From contig JAGYJW010000028.1 in NCBI GenBank assembly GCA_018401435.1, forward strand, positions 1 through 64,000: 64,000 bases of DNA, in the 5' to 3' direction. A program made the position numbers and the translations under genes. This document shows positions 29,294-39,138 of this stretch, piece by piece; positions within the stretch are counted from its first letter, which is position 1; the number at the start of each line of letters is the position of its first letter. Origin of the DNA: Deltaproteobacteria bacterium. Lineage in GTDB: Bacteria; Myxococcota_A; UBA796; UBA2385. The notes beneath the pieces are model-generated. The model was not told where the DNA came from, searched no databases, and saw only the letters and a list, made by a program, of their open reading frames with translations.

Positions 29294-29524
29294 TCAGGAC
29301 TGGGCCGAGGGGTCCACCACCGGCTTGAGTTGCACGCTCAGATTGCCGTGTTCCGCGCTCTTCAACACATAGTCGATGCGGGCGAGGGCGTCGTCTTCGG
29401 TCCACTCCCCCAGCTCGGCCAGCTGGATGATGCGCTTGTCCAGAGCCGCTTTTTCGGCCAGGTCGGCCCGGGACCAGCCCAGGGCCTTTCGGCGGTCCTT
29501 GATGTGCAGCTCGGTGGCAGTCAT
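29294..29524 (-). CDS. Small HTH-like protein
   Basis: RRKALGWSRADLAEKAALDKRIIQLAELGEWT. Confidence 0.6.
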   Translation of the reverse strand: MTATELHIKDRRKALGWSRADLAEKAALDKRIIQLAELGEWTEDDALARIDYVLKSAEHGNLSVQLKPVVDPSAQS

Positions 29525-29541
29525 GGGGTCTCCCAGGGGCT

Positions 29542-31845
29542 TCAGCGGCGAAGCAGCAGGCGCGGGGTCCAGGCGGGCGCCCACACGGTCAGGCTGTCGC
29601 CCGTGGCGGTGAAGGTGTCGCCGCTCAGCAGGTCTTCGAAGGTGGAGCCAGGGCTGAGCCCGGCATAGGCGAGGCCATTGGTCAGGCTGGCGTCGCGACC
29701 GCTGCGGTTGAGGATGACGATGACCTCGTCGCCCGAGTCAGCGTCCTTGCGGGCATAGGCCCACAGATCCGGTGCATCGGTGGGCTCGCGCCACCACTCG
29801 ATGGTGCTGCCCCGGTACATTGCCGGGTGGTCCAGGCGGGCCTGGCCCAGGGCGGCGACGGTGCGCAGCAGGGCAGCCCGGTCGCCATCCACCTGGGCCG
29901 CCAGCGCCTCGACCCCGGCCCCGGGGGGCAGGTCGGCAAACCACCACAAGGGCTGGCGGTTGTCGGGGTCGGAATAGCCGGGAATGCCCAGCTCATCGCC
30001 ATAATAGACCAGGGGCACGGCGGGCTGGGTAAAGAGGAAGGTCCAGGCCAGGCGCATGCGGGTGTAGATGTGGGGGTCCCAAGCCAGGCCCGCGCTGCGC
30101 ACACCCACGCCCTCCTGGCAGGCGGGCTGCCAGCCCTCGGTGGCCTCGGTGGTGAAGCGCATCACGTCGTGGTTGCCCAGGAAGCTCGACATCAAGGCGT
30201 CGCCATAGCTGGCCTGGGCGGCGGCGGCGGCCCCCTCCAATGCAGAGAGGTCAGCGCTCATGGACCCGAAGACCGCCTGCATCGTGTAATACATGGGGAA
30301 GTCGAACTGGCCGTCCAGACCCAGGCGCCCGTCCCCGTCGTTCAGGTACTCGGCGATCTTTTCGGCGCCATCGAAGGTCTCGCCTACGGTCCAGAACTGC
30401 TCGTCGCCTCCGGCCTGCCGGTGTTCGACCTCTCTGCGGATACGCGCCTCCAGGTTCCAGGCCACGCTATGGGGCATGTGCTTGACGGCGTCCACCCGCA
30501 GGCCATCCAGGTCGTAGGTCTTGACCCACCACAGGGCGTCTTCGACCATCAGGTCGAGGATCTCGGGCTGGGCATAGTCGATGTCGGGCAGATAGGGGGC
30601 GAACCAGCAGCTCTCGGGGATGCGGTCCCAATTGCTCTGGCCGCCGCTGCTGTCTCTGCAGTTGGCCGGCGCGTTGAACCAGTCGTCGGCGTGTTCGGCA
30701 TAGTAGGGGTGATCCTGGTGGACATGGTTGGCCACCCAATCCATGATGACCCGCATATTGCGGGCGTGGGCCGCCTCAACCAGGGCGTGCAGCGTGTCTG
30801 CATTGCCGAAGTGATCCTCGACCTCGCGGGCCTGGTCGGGCCAATAGGCGTGGTAGCCCGCATAGGTCTCGTCGCAGTCTCCGTCCCAGGCGCCCTCTGC
30901 GTTGTCTTGGGGGTTGCTCAGCCACAGGGTGCGCACACCCAGCTCGTCGAGGTAGGGCAGGCGGTCGATGACGCCTTGCAGGTCACCGCCCATATAGTCG
31001 CCGATCTCCAGGGTGGTGCCCTCGCTGCGGTCCAGAGAGGGATCCCCGTTGGCGAAGCGATCGACAAAGGCGAAGTAGATGGCGCCCTCTCGCCAGGCGT
31101 CGTCCCCGCTGGCGTCCATCCACAGCGGCACAAAGGCGTCTTCGCTGTCGTTGCCGGCGTCGTCGGTGGCCACCAGGCGCAAGGTGTGGCGGCTGGGGGA
31201 GAGATCCGACAGCTCCAGGCGGGCCACGCTGCCGTCCCAATCGACCGGGTGGTCGGCGCCGTCCAGCAGGGCGCGCACCCCGGTGATGCGGCTGGCGGCC
31301 TGGCCGGGGGTGGCGCTTGCGGCCACCGAGACGCGACCACCGGACCGATCGATGTCCAGGCTGTCCAAAGACAGCTGGGGCAGGGCGCAATTGGCCACCT
31401 TGACCATGCTGTTGCATGCCGTGGCCGCCGGGCTGGCGCAGTCGTGCCGCCAGTCGGTCTCCCAGGGCTCCTTATAGCCCTCCTCGCAGTGAATCAGCTC
31501 GGCATTGGGGTCGCAGACCTCGTTCTCGTAGCCGCCCTCGCTCCAGGCGTAGAATTCGACCAGCCGGTAGGGGTGGGCGCCGGGTGGCAAGGGCACCTGG
31601 GCCTCGAAGTGGCCGGGCGTGGTCTCGACCAGCGGGGTCGCGTCGGTGCGCCAGCCGTTGAAGGCGCCCATGACGAAGACGGCGTCGGGGAACGCGTCTT
31701 CGCTGGCGTCATAGGAGAAGGATGTGTCACAGAGGCCGGCCTGCGGGCCGCTGGACAGATCGGGGGCCACCGCCGGGGGCTGCCCGGAGGGATCCGAGCA
31801 GGAGGCGGCAAGCAGGAGCGTGGGCAGGAGGAGATGGCGTGGCAT
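29542..31845 (-). CDS. Alpha-amylase family (GH13) lipoprotein with N-terminal CBM-like domain
   Basis: Lipobox LLAASC; MDWVANHVHQDHP, DGLRVDAVKHM, SFLGNHDVMRF GH13 regions. Confidence 0.92.
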   Translation of the reverse strand: MPRHLLLPTLLLAASCSDPSGQPPAVAPDLSSGPQAGLCDTSFSYDASEDAFPDAVFVMGAFNGWRTDATPLVETTPGHFEAQVPLPPGAHPYRLVEFYAWSEGGYENEVCDPNAELIHCEEGYKEPWETDWRHDCASPAATACNSMVKVANCALPQLSLDSLDIDRSGGRVSVAASATPGQAASRITGVRALLDGADHPVDWDGSVARLELSDLSPSRHTLRLVATDDAGNDSEDAFVPLWMDASGDDAWREGAIYFAFVDRFANGDPSLDRSEGTTLEIGDYMGGDLQGVIDRLPYLDELGVRTLWLSNPQDNAEGAWDGDCDETYAGYHAYWPDQAREVEDHFGNADTLHALVEAAHARNMRVIMDWVANHVHQDHPYYAEHADDWFNAPANCRDSSGGQSNWDRIPESCWFAPYLPDIDYAQPEILDLMVEDALWWVKTYDLDGLRVDAVKHMPHSVAWNLEARIRREVEHRQAGGDEQFWTVGETFDGAEKIAEYLNDGDGRLGLDGQFDFPMYYTMQAVFGSMSADLSALEGAAAAAQASYGDALMSSFLGNHDVMRFTTEATEGWQPACQEGVGVRSAGLAWDPHIYTRMRLAWTFLFTQPAVPLVYYGDELGIPGYSDPDNRQPLWWFADLPPGAGVEALAAQVDGDRAALLRTVAALGQARLDHPAMYRGSTIEWWREPTDAPDLWAYARKDADSGDEVIVILNRSGRDASLTNGLAYAGLSPGSTFEDLLSGDTFTATGDSLTVWAPAWTPRLLLRR

Positions 31846-31924
31846 GGCGCGAGTCTACCCCGCCTCTCGCGGGTGGCGAAGGCTGGGTACGGGCTGTATG
31901 CTCCGCCCCCGCCTTGGAGCGTCG

Positions 31925-33874
31925 ATGCGCCTGCCCCTGCTGCTCGTTCTGGCCGCCTGTTCCGACCCGGCCAGAGACTCGGCCGACCCCGGGGCCTTGC
32001 CCGCCCGCGACGGCCTGGAGCGGGCGCCCCTGACCGCCGCCTGCGACGATCAGGACGACGCACGCTGCATCCTGCCCTTCCCCAACAACCGCTTCGCGCG
32101 GCTCGATCCCACCAGTGTCGAGACGGGCCTGCGGCTGCAGATCGATCCGGCCTCCCTTGAAGGCCCCCCCGACGAGCCCGACTTCCTCAACACCCATGAC
32201 GGCTTCTCCCGCATCGGGTCGGTCATGACCGCCTGGGATGCCGACATCGACCCCTCCTGGCTGGGTGGCCTGGGCAAGCCCATCGCACTCGACGCCCCCA
32301 TCCGCCTGTTCAACGCCCAGCCGGATCACCCCGACTATGGGCAGCAGGTGCCGCTTTGGGCCGAGATCATCCAGGACCCGTCGGGCATGTCCCTGGTGAT
32401 GGCCCACCCGCTGCAGCCGATGGCCGAGAATGCCGATCACGTAGTGGTCATCACCGATGAGCTGGTCGATCTGGCCGGCGAGCCCCTGCCGCGCAGCGCC
32501 GACACGGCGGTGCTGCTGGGCCTGACCCCCGCCGCCGACGCCGCCCAGGAGGAGCTGGTCTGGTACCACGGCCCCACCCGGGCCTTGCTCGCCGAGGTCG
32601 GCATCGCGCGCGAGCAGGTGCTGCGAAGCTGGGACTTCACCACCCGCAGCCAGGACGATGTGTCCCGGCGACTGCTCGCCATGCTGGCGGGCGTGCAAGC
32701 TGCGAATGACGGCCTGGACGTGATCATCGACCGGGTGCAGGGCTCTGGCAACCCCGACGTGGCCATGGTGGTGGAGGGCCGCGTGACCGGCGTGCCCCTC
32801 TACCTGGACGCCGAGGATCGCTTTGTCTTCGACGCCGACCACCTGCCCACCATCACCGGTGAGAACGAGGCCGTCTTCCGCATCCTGGTGCCGGCGGGCG
32901 GCTATGACAGCCTGGATGGGCCCTACAAGATCAGCCTCTATGCCCACGGCACCGGCGGCGACTTTCACGACGACAGCATGGACGGCACCTTCGCTGCCAA
33001 TGGCGTGGCCAAGCTGGGCTTGCAGCTGGGGGCCTGGAATGGCACCGAGCTCTTCGACACCTTCGCCCGCGTGATGGCCATGAACCGCGGGGTCGAGCAG
33101 TCCACCGGGCAGCTGCTGCAGTCGCTGGTGGACGCCCACGCGGTCTACCAGACCCTCAACGGGCCCCTGGGTGAGGCCCTGATGGCGGCAGAGATTGGCG
33201 GTCAACCCAACCCTGCAGCCGGGCGCAGCTTTGATGCAGAGACGCCCCTGTGGACGGCGGGGTCCCTGGGCGGCACCCTGGGCGCCGTGGTGGGCGCCAC
33301 CTTCCCCGAGGTGCGCTTTGCCGCCATCAACGTGCCCGGCGGGGCCTGGACCCACTTCATCCCCCAGTCTTACCTCTACGATTGGATCATGAAGGGCGTG
33401 ATGGAGGGCAACTTTGGCGGCCCGGTAAACGCGCGCATCGCCATCGCGCTGAGCCAGGGCGGCTGGGATGACGTGGATGGCGGCGCCTGGTCCGATGTCA
33501 TCGCTGAAAAAGGCGTGGTCTTCCTCATGCAGGAGAGCGTGAACGACTCGGTGATGCCCAATGTAGGCACCGAGCTGCTGGCCCGCGCCCTGGGCGCCCA
33601 GCACGTCGGCGTGCCCTTGACCGCCATGCCCGGTGTGGGCGCGGTGGACGAGCTGACCGGCGCCACCGGCGTGACCCAATTCTGGGTGGACGACACCGGC
33701 CCCTACGATGTGCATGGCTTCGCCGCCAAGGACAGCCCCGCCGGGGACGCCGCGCTGGAGCAGATCTTCGGCTTTGCCCGCTCGGCCTGGTCCGGAACCG
33801 CCCACATCACGGTGCCCACCGGCTGTCAGGCCGTGCAGGCCGACGGCCGCTGCGATTTCCGCTCCGCCCGCTGA
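31925..33874 (+). CDS. Lipoprotein, possible secreted alpha/beta-hydrolase-like
   Basis: MRLPLLLVLAACSDPARDSADPG; GGSLGG-like segment LWTAGSLGGTLGAVVGA. Confidence 0.65.
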   Translation: MRLPLLLVLAACSDPARDSADPGALPARDGLERAPLTAACDDQDDARCILPFPNNRFARLDPTSVETGLRLQIDPASLEGPPDEPDFLNTHDGFSRIGSVMTAWDADIDPSWLGGLGKPIALDAPIRLFNAQPDHPDYGQQVPLWAEIIQDPSGMSLVMAHPLQPMAENADHVVVITDELVDLAGEPLPRSADTAVLLGLTPAADAAQEELVWYHGPTRALLAEVGIAREQVLRSWDFTTRSQDDVSRRLLAMLAGVQAANDGLDVIIDRVQGSGNPDVAMVVEGRVTGVPLYLDAEDRFVFDADHLPTITGENEAVFRILVPAGGYDSLDGPYKISLYAHGTGGDFHDDSMDGTFAANGVAKLGLQLGAWNGTELFDTFARVMAMNRGVEQSTGQLLQSLVDAHAVYQTLNGPLGEALMAAEIGGQPNPAAGRSFDAETPLWTAGSLGGTLGAVVGATFPEVRFAAINVPGGAWTHFIPQSYLYDWIMKGVMEGNFGGPVNARIAIALSQGGWDDVDGGAWSDVIAEKGVVFLMQESVNDSVMPNVGTELLARALGAQHVGVPLTAMPGVGAVDELTGATGVTQFWVDDTGPYDVHGFAAKDSPAGDAALEQIFGFARSAWSGTAHITVPTGCQAVQADGRCDFRSAR

Positions 33875-33919
33875 CCCCGCCCAGACCCTTGGCCTCCGAA
33901 TCGGGCTAAGGCGAGGGCG

Positions 33920-35431
33920 ATGGACAGCTTGCCCCCCTCCAGCCTCAGCTTCTTCGAGCTTGTGCAGCCCGTCGGCCGGGGGGCCATGGGTGAGGTGTGG
34001 CTGGCCGAACACAAGCAGGGCCGGGCGCGCGTTGCCATCAAGTTCCTCCACCTGGGCGAGGAGCAGGGACAGGACGCCCGCGAGGCCCTGAGCAACGAGG
34101 TGCGGGCCTGCGCCCACCTGGCCCACCCCAACATCGTCACCGTGCTCGATCACGGGCTGGTGGACCTGCGGGGGCGGGCGGCCAGCGAGGGCCGCATCGC
34201 CGTTGGAACGCCCTATCTGGTGATGGAATTCATCCCCGGGCGCTCCCTGCAGACCGTGGTGGGGCGCATGGCCTGGGCCAGCATGCGCGAGGTGCTACTG
34301 GTGCTGCTGGACGCCCTGGCCCACAGCCACGCCCGCGGCGTGATTCACCGCGACTTGAAGCCCGGCAACGTGCTGTTGCGCCAGCCGCCCATGTCCGAGA
34401 CCACGGGCTTTCTGCCCCCCGAACCGCTGCTCACCGACTTCGGCGTGGCCCAGGCCCTCACCGGCCGCGGCCAGGGCACCCGCGCGGTGGTGGGCACGCC
34501 GGCCTATATGGCGCCCGAGCAGCTGCAGGCCCGGTGGCGGGATCAGGGCCCCTGGACCGACCTCTACTCGATCGGTTGTCTGGCCTGGAGCCTGGCCACG
34601 GGCTTTCCGCCCTTTGGGCGGGGCCGCAGCTTTGAAGAGAACCGCGACGCCCACCTGGGCAGCCCGCCGCCTGCCTTTGAACCCATGATGCCGGTCCCCC
34701 CTGGCTTTGAGGGTTGGTTGCGTCGGCTGTTGGAGAAGGATCCGGGCCAACGTTATGCCCGCGCCGCCGATGCTGCAGTGGGCCTGCTGGCCATGCCGGG
34801 CACGCCACCCCGGGTGGCACCCCCCTGCGCCCACGCTGCCGCCGCTGCCGGGTGCAACAGAGCCACCGGGGCCCGCCTGCAGGCGCTGGACGCCGACGCC
34901 TTGACGCTGCCGCCGGGGATGACGCCGCGCCTGCTGCCGCCCTCCCGCCCGCGGCGCCTTCCCGGGCGGTGGGCGGCGCCATGCCGCCTCGGGTCTTCCC
35001 CAAGCCCATTCAGGCCGAGTGGCGGAGCCCCCGTCCCCCCACCCTCCCGGCCCAGCTGCTGGGGGTGGGGCTCAACCTCTATGGGCTGCGCGATGTGCCC
35101 ATGGTGGGCCGCACGTCGGAGCGGCAGGCCCTCTGGGATGCCCTGCGCGCCGTCGATCAAGAGAAGGCCGCCCGCGCCGTGCTGCTCGAAGGCGCCAGCG
35201 GCAGCGGCACCACCCGCCTGGGGCGCTGGCTCTGTGAGCGGGCCCACGAGCTGGGGGCGGCCATCGACCTGCGCGCCCCGCCAGGTGGCGACGACGGCAC
35301 CAGCGGCGTGGGCGAGATGCTGGCCCGGCACTTCCGCGTGGAGGGCATGGCCGCAGAGCCCCGGGCGCGGCGCCTCGACCGGGTGCTGTCGGACCATGGC
35401 TTCCTCGACCCCTCCGAACGCCGCGCCATGA
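33920..35431 (+). CDS. Ser/Thr protein kinase (5' part of a kinase-ATPase; genuine coding in this frame probably ends between 34800 and 35060)
   Basis: GRGAMGEVWLA, VAIKFLH, GVIHRDLKPGNVLL, DFGVAQAL, APEQL; frame then becomes biased low-quality sequence. Confidence 0.85.
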   Translation: MDSLPPSSLSFFELVQPVGRGAMGEVWLAEHKQGRARVAIKFLHLGEEQGQDAREALSNEVRACAHLAHPNIVTVLDHGLVDLRGRAASEGRIAVGTPYLVMEFIPGRSLQTVVGRMAWASMREVLLVLLDALAHSHARGVIHRDLKPGNVLLRQPPMSETTGFLPPEPLLTDFGVAQALTGRGQGTRAVVGTPAYMAPEQLQARWRDQGPWTDLYSIGCLAWSLATGFPPFGRGRSFEENRDAHLGSPPPAFEPMMPVPPGFEGWLRRLLEKDPGQRYARAADAAVGLLAMPGTPPRVAPPCAHAAAAAGCNRATGARLQALDADALTLPPGMTPRLLPPSRPRRLPGRWAAPCRLGSSPSPFRPSGGAPVPPPSRPSCWGWGSTSMGCAMCPWWAARRSGRPSGMPCAPSIKRRPPAPCCSKAPAAAAPPAWGAGSVSGPTSWGRPSTCAPRQVATTAPAAWARCWPGTSAWRAWPQSPGRGASTGCCRTMASSTPPNAAP

Positions 35432-36684
35432 CCGAGCTGATCGGCCCCGGCGACGGCCAACGCAGCGCCCCCCACACCCTGTCCAACCCCGGCGAACGCT
35501 ACCGCCTGGTCGCCCGCCTGCTGCGCGCCATCTCGCGGGGTCCCCAGGGGCCGCGTCCCCTCATCGTCTTCCTGGACGACGCCCGCTGGAGCCCCGACAG
35601 CCTCGAACTCACCCGGGCCCTGCTCGACCTGCCGGCCAAACGCAACCTGCCGGTGCTGGTGGTGCTGGCCCTGGGCCAGGGCGGCGCCGACCGCGCGGCC
35701 CAGCTGCGGCTGCTGGACAGCTTGCGGGCCCACCCCCGGGCGACCACCCTGAGTGTGCCGCCCCTGCCCCCCGAAGACCACGAGGAGCTGGTGCGCCTGC
35801 TGCTGGGCATGGACGACGCGCTGGTGAGCAGCCTCGCCAGAAGAACCGCGGGCAATCCCCATTATGCGGTTGAGCTGATCCAGGACTGGGTGGCCAATGG
35901 CAAGCTGCAGGTGGGGCCCCAGGGCTTCAAGCTGCGGGCGGGGGTCGAGGTCATCATGCCTCCGGATCTGCAGCAGACCTGGCGGGCCCAGGTCGAACGC
36001 CAGCTCGCCCGCCTCACGCCCGAAGAGGTGCGCGCGCTGGAGCTTGCTGCGGCCCTGGGCAACCAGGTGGACGATGAAGAGTGGCGCGACGTCTGTGCAT
36101 TGACCAGCACCAACCCTTCGCCGCGCCTGCGCGCCCAGCTCCTGGACAGCCAGATCGCCCGTCTCAGCGGGAATGCGACCGGCTGGTCCTTCTCCAACCC
36201 CATGTACCGCGAGGTGCTGGAGCTGCGCAGCAACCAGGCTGGCCGACTCAAGCGCATTCACCTGGCCTGTGCCCGCATGTTGGAGGCCCGCCGCGGCCTG
36301 GTGCCCGGCGCCTGGGAGCGGCTGGGCGTGCACCTGCTGCTGGGCGGCCAACCCATCCCGGCCACGGCGGCCTTGCTGCATGGGGCGGTCGAGCGCCTGG
36401 AGCGCGGGCAGCTGGTGGATGCCGAGCAGCTGCTGGACAAGCGGCAAGAGGTGCTGCGGCGCCTGCGCCTGCCCACCGAGGACGCCTTGTGGGGCCAGGG
36501 CTGGGTGCTGACCGCTCGGCTCTATCGCCTGACCGACCGCAAGACCGAGGCCCGCGAGCTGGCCGAGCGCGCCCTGGCTTCCGCCACACGCAACCGCTGG
36601 GCCGCGGTGCAGGCCGACGCCGAAGCCGAGCTGGCCGCCTTGGCCGCGGGCCCGCTTCCGCCCACGGACTCCTTGTCCGGCTGA
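34981..36684 (+). CDS. AAA_16-like ATPase/regulatory domain, frame-offset continuation of the kinase
   Basis: PMVGRTSERQALWDALRAV, LLEGASGSGTTRLGRWL, RPLIVFLDDARWSPDSLELTRALL. Confidence 0.75.
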   Translation: MPPRVFPKPIQAEWRSPRPPTLPAQLLGVGLNLYGLRDVPMVGRTSERQALWDALRAVDQEKAARAVLLEGASGSGTTRLGRWLCERAHELGAAIDLRAPPGGDDGTSGVGEMLARHFRVEGMAAEPRARRLDRVLSDHGFLDPSERRAMTELIGPGDGQRSAPHTLSNPGERYRLVARLLRAISRGPQGPRPLIVFLDDARWSPDSLELTRALLDLPAKRNLPVLVVLALGQGGADRAAQLRLLDSLRAHPRATTLSVPPLPPEDHEELVRLLLGMDDALVSSLARRTAGNPHYAVELIQDWVANGKLQVGPQGFKLRAGVEVIMPPDLQQTWRAQVERQLARLTPEEVRALELAAALGNQVDDEEWRDVCALTSTNPSPRLRAQLLDSQIARLSGNATGWSFSNPMYREVLELRSNQAGRLKRIHLACARMLEARRGLVPGAWERLGVHLLLGGQPIPATAALLHGAVERLERGQLVDAEQLLDKRQEVLRRLRLPTEDALWGQGWVLTARLYRLTDRKTEARELAERALASATRNRWAAVQADAEAELAALAAGPLPPTDSLSG

Positions 36685-36793
36685 GCCCAGGGGCCTGGCT
36701 TCTGGGTTGGAGCGGAGGGCCCAGGCGCCTTTCGGGCTCATGGGGGGCAGGGTCCGATCCGTCCCCCGAGGGCACCCGACCGATGGAGGCCCC

Positions 36794-37627
36794 GTGAATG
36801 AAGAGCTGATCCAGGCTCCCGATCCGCGGGACGATTCCTACCGCATCGACGATTTTGGCGACCGCGCGGCCGAGCTGGCGCGCCTGGAGCGCCAGGCCCG
36901 CGTGGCCTTGCCCCTGGAGATCGCCCAGCTGCGGCGCATCGGCATCCAGCCGGCCGACAAGGTGCTGGACGTGGGCTGTGGCCCTGGGATCTTGAGCGAG
37001 GCCATCGCCGCCCTCGTCCCCGATGGGCGCGTGGTGGGTATCGACGCCGATCGCGGCCTGCTGATGGGCGCACGGCGCCGTGTGGCGGCCGCCGGCGGGG
37101 GCAACCTGCGCTTCGTGCAGGCCCTCGTCGATGACATCCCGATTGAAAACGATAGCTTCGACCTCGCCTATGCCCGATTTCTCTTCCAGCACCTGCCCCG
37201 CCCCGTCGCGGCCTTGACCGAGCTGCGGCGGGTGATTCGACCCGGGGGACGGGTGGTGGTGGTAGACACCGACGATGGCGGCCTGGTGCTGCACCCCGCC
37301 CCGCAAGGGCTGCCCGCGCTGCTGGCGCGCACCCAGGCGGCCCAGGCCCGGCGCGGCGGAGATCGCGCAGTGGGCCGCAAGCTGCGCGGCCATATGATCG
37401 CTGCGGGCCTGCGGGAGGTGCGGGTGGAGGTGGTGCCCTTCAGCTCCGAGCAGGTGGGCATGCAGGTCTTTCTCGACATCTGCCTGGGCTTCAAGGGGCA
37501 GCTGCTCGCTGCATCGGGCGAGGACCCCGAAGCGACAGGCAAGACCCTGGCCGAGGCCCGCGCCTTGGTGGACCGCCCCGACGCCTTTGGCCACGCCCTG
37601 GTCTATGTGGCGGTGGGCGTCGTCTGA
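36794..37627 (+). CDS. SAM-dependent methyltransferase
   Basis: VLDVGCGPGILSEAIAALVPDGRVVGID; GTG start. Confidence 0.88.
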   Translation: MNEELIQAPDPRDDSYRIDDFGDRAAELARLERQARVALPLEIAQLRRIGIQPADKVLDVGCGPGILSEAIAALVPDGRVVGIDADRGLLMGARRRVAAAGGGNLRFVQALVDDIPIENDSFDLAYARFLFQHLPRPVAALTELRRVIRPGGRVVVVDTDDGGLVLHPAPQGLPALLARTQAAQARRGGDRAVGRKLRGHMIAAGLREVRVEVVPFSSEQVGMQVFLDICLGFKGQLLAASGEDPEATGKTLAEARALVDRPDAFGHALVYVAVGVV

Positions 37628-37645
37628 TCGCCCGGTGTGCGCCGA

Positions 37646-38275
37646 TCAGGACTGGGAGGCCGGCGCGATGCGGGGCTCGGTGGAGGCCAGGGCGATCCAG
37701 GACAACACCGGGATGCCACAGCACATCAGCGCCACCACCGCGGCGTTGATCGCCATGAAGAAGCCGGCAAAGGTGCCCAGCAGGCTGCCTTGTTCCGGGC
37801 CTTGCCTGGCGAGGGCGGCGGCGTCGATGACCTGCCGGGTCTTGGGCCAGAAGGCCCGCCCATAGAAGGCGCCATCCTGCATGGCTACCCGTTCTTCGGT
37901 CACGACCACGGGGTGCCAGGTCTGGGCAAAGCCCTTCTTGACCGTGGCCTGGCCATAGGTCAGCGCGTCGGCTTCGGCCGCCTCGGCCAACCACACATCC
38001 ACCAAGGCCCAGGCGTGCTGGAAGCCGCGTGGAATGCGCCCGTTGTCGTGTTCCCGGAAGCGCTCCAGCAACTCCGTGTAGCCGCCCTGCATGTCGTCTT
38101 TGGCCAGCTGCTGGACGCGCCGGACCCGCACCAGGGTGGTCAGCCGCGAGAAGACATCCCAGTGCCAGCGGCGCCGCATGGCCACAAAGCCATCGGGCAG
38201 CTTTTCGACCACCACAAAGCCAATCTCTTCGAGGGCTTGTTGGCGCCGGTGGAGGTCAAAGGGGGCGGGGCCCAT
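37646..38275 (-). CDS. Hypothetical protein with C-terminal TM
   Basis: 209 aa; C-terminal FAGFFMAINAAVVALMCCGIPVLSWIAL. Confidence 0.65.
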   Translation of the reverse strand: MGPAPFDLHRRQQALEEIGFVVVEKLPDGFVAMRRRWHWDVFSRLTTLVRVRRVQQLAKDDMQGGYTELLERFREHDNGRIPRGFQHAWALVDVWLAEAAEADALTYGQATVKKGFAQTWHPVVVTEERVAMQDGAFYGRAFWPKTRQVIDAAALARQGPEQGSLLGTFAGFFMAINAAVVALMCCGIPVLSWIALASTEPRIAPASQS

Positions 38276-38356
38276 GGCTTCTCCGGGTGGGGGCAGGCGC
38301 CGGCCGGGCGGGTGGCGGCGCAGTGCAGTAGACTGGCAGCTTCACATGGAGGCTTC

Positions 38357-39130
38357 ATGCGCGCACTTCTCCCCATCCTGCTCCTCGCCCTCGCGGCATG
38401 CTCCCCAGCCGACGCCGACAAGTCCGACACCGGTGATATCAGCGGCGATGGCACCTGATGGCACGATGGCACGATGCCCGATGGCACCGATGGCACCGAT
38501 GGCACCGATGGCACCGATGGCACCGATGGCACCGATGGGGGCGGCGACTTCGACGCCACCCAGGTCGAGGGCAAGGCCTACGCCATCGATCTCGCCGAAG
38601 CCACCTGGGTTCAGCCCGCCGGCGTCGGCGACCTGCTGGGTGGCTCCTTGGAGCAGAACCTGCTGCTGGGCGTCGATAGCGCCGATGGCACCTCCATCAG
38701 CTTCATCTCCACCCTGACCACCTCCCTGACCGATCTCAACCAGGATCCCTGCCAGGTCACCCAGGACATCTCGGGCGACTTCAGCGGCGCGCCGGCCTTC
38801 GAGGTCAACGAGCCGGTGCTCAACGTGGGCGTCAGCGGATCGGTGATCCCCTTGCGGGACTTCAGCTTCAACGCCAGCTTCTCGGATGATGGCAGCGCGA
38901 TCGACGATGGCACCCTGGTGGCCGAGATCGACGTGCGCGATGTGGGCCCCCTGGTGGGCTACGACAACCCCGATGACATCTGCGATCTGGTGGTCTTCCT
39001 GGGCACCTCTTGCGTGGCCTGCAGCGATGCTTCGGGCACCTACTGCCTGGACACCGAGATCACCAACTTGCAGGGCCCCGCCGCCGACACCGTGGTGGAG
39101 CGCATCACCACGCCCCCCTCGGGCTGCTGA
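38357..39130 (+). pseudogene. Lipoprotein interrupted by in-frame TGA in DGT repeat tract
   Basis: MRALLPILLLALAACSPADADKSDTGDISGDGT-TGA(38456-38458)-WHDGTMP(DGT)6DGGGDF...; same frame before and after the stop. Confidence 0.7.
38480..38533 (+). repeat. Six perfect tandem copies of GATGGCACC
   Basis: Direct reading; degenerate copies with indels lie just upstream at 38447-38479. Confidence 0.95.
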
Positions 39131-39138
39131 TCTCTGCG

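Noticed and set aside
38456-38458. TGA as selenocysteine or reassigned codon (also 54724-54726)
   Set aside because: Many genes in the window end normally at TGA, neither context resembles a selenoprotein active site, and no SECIS-like hairpin was evident.
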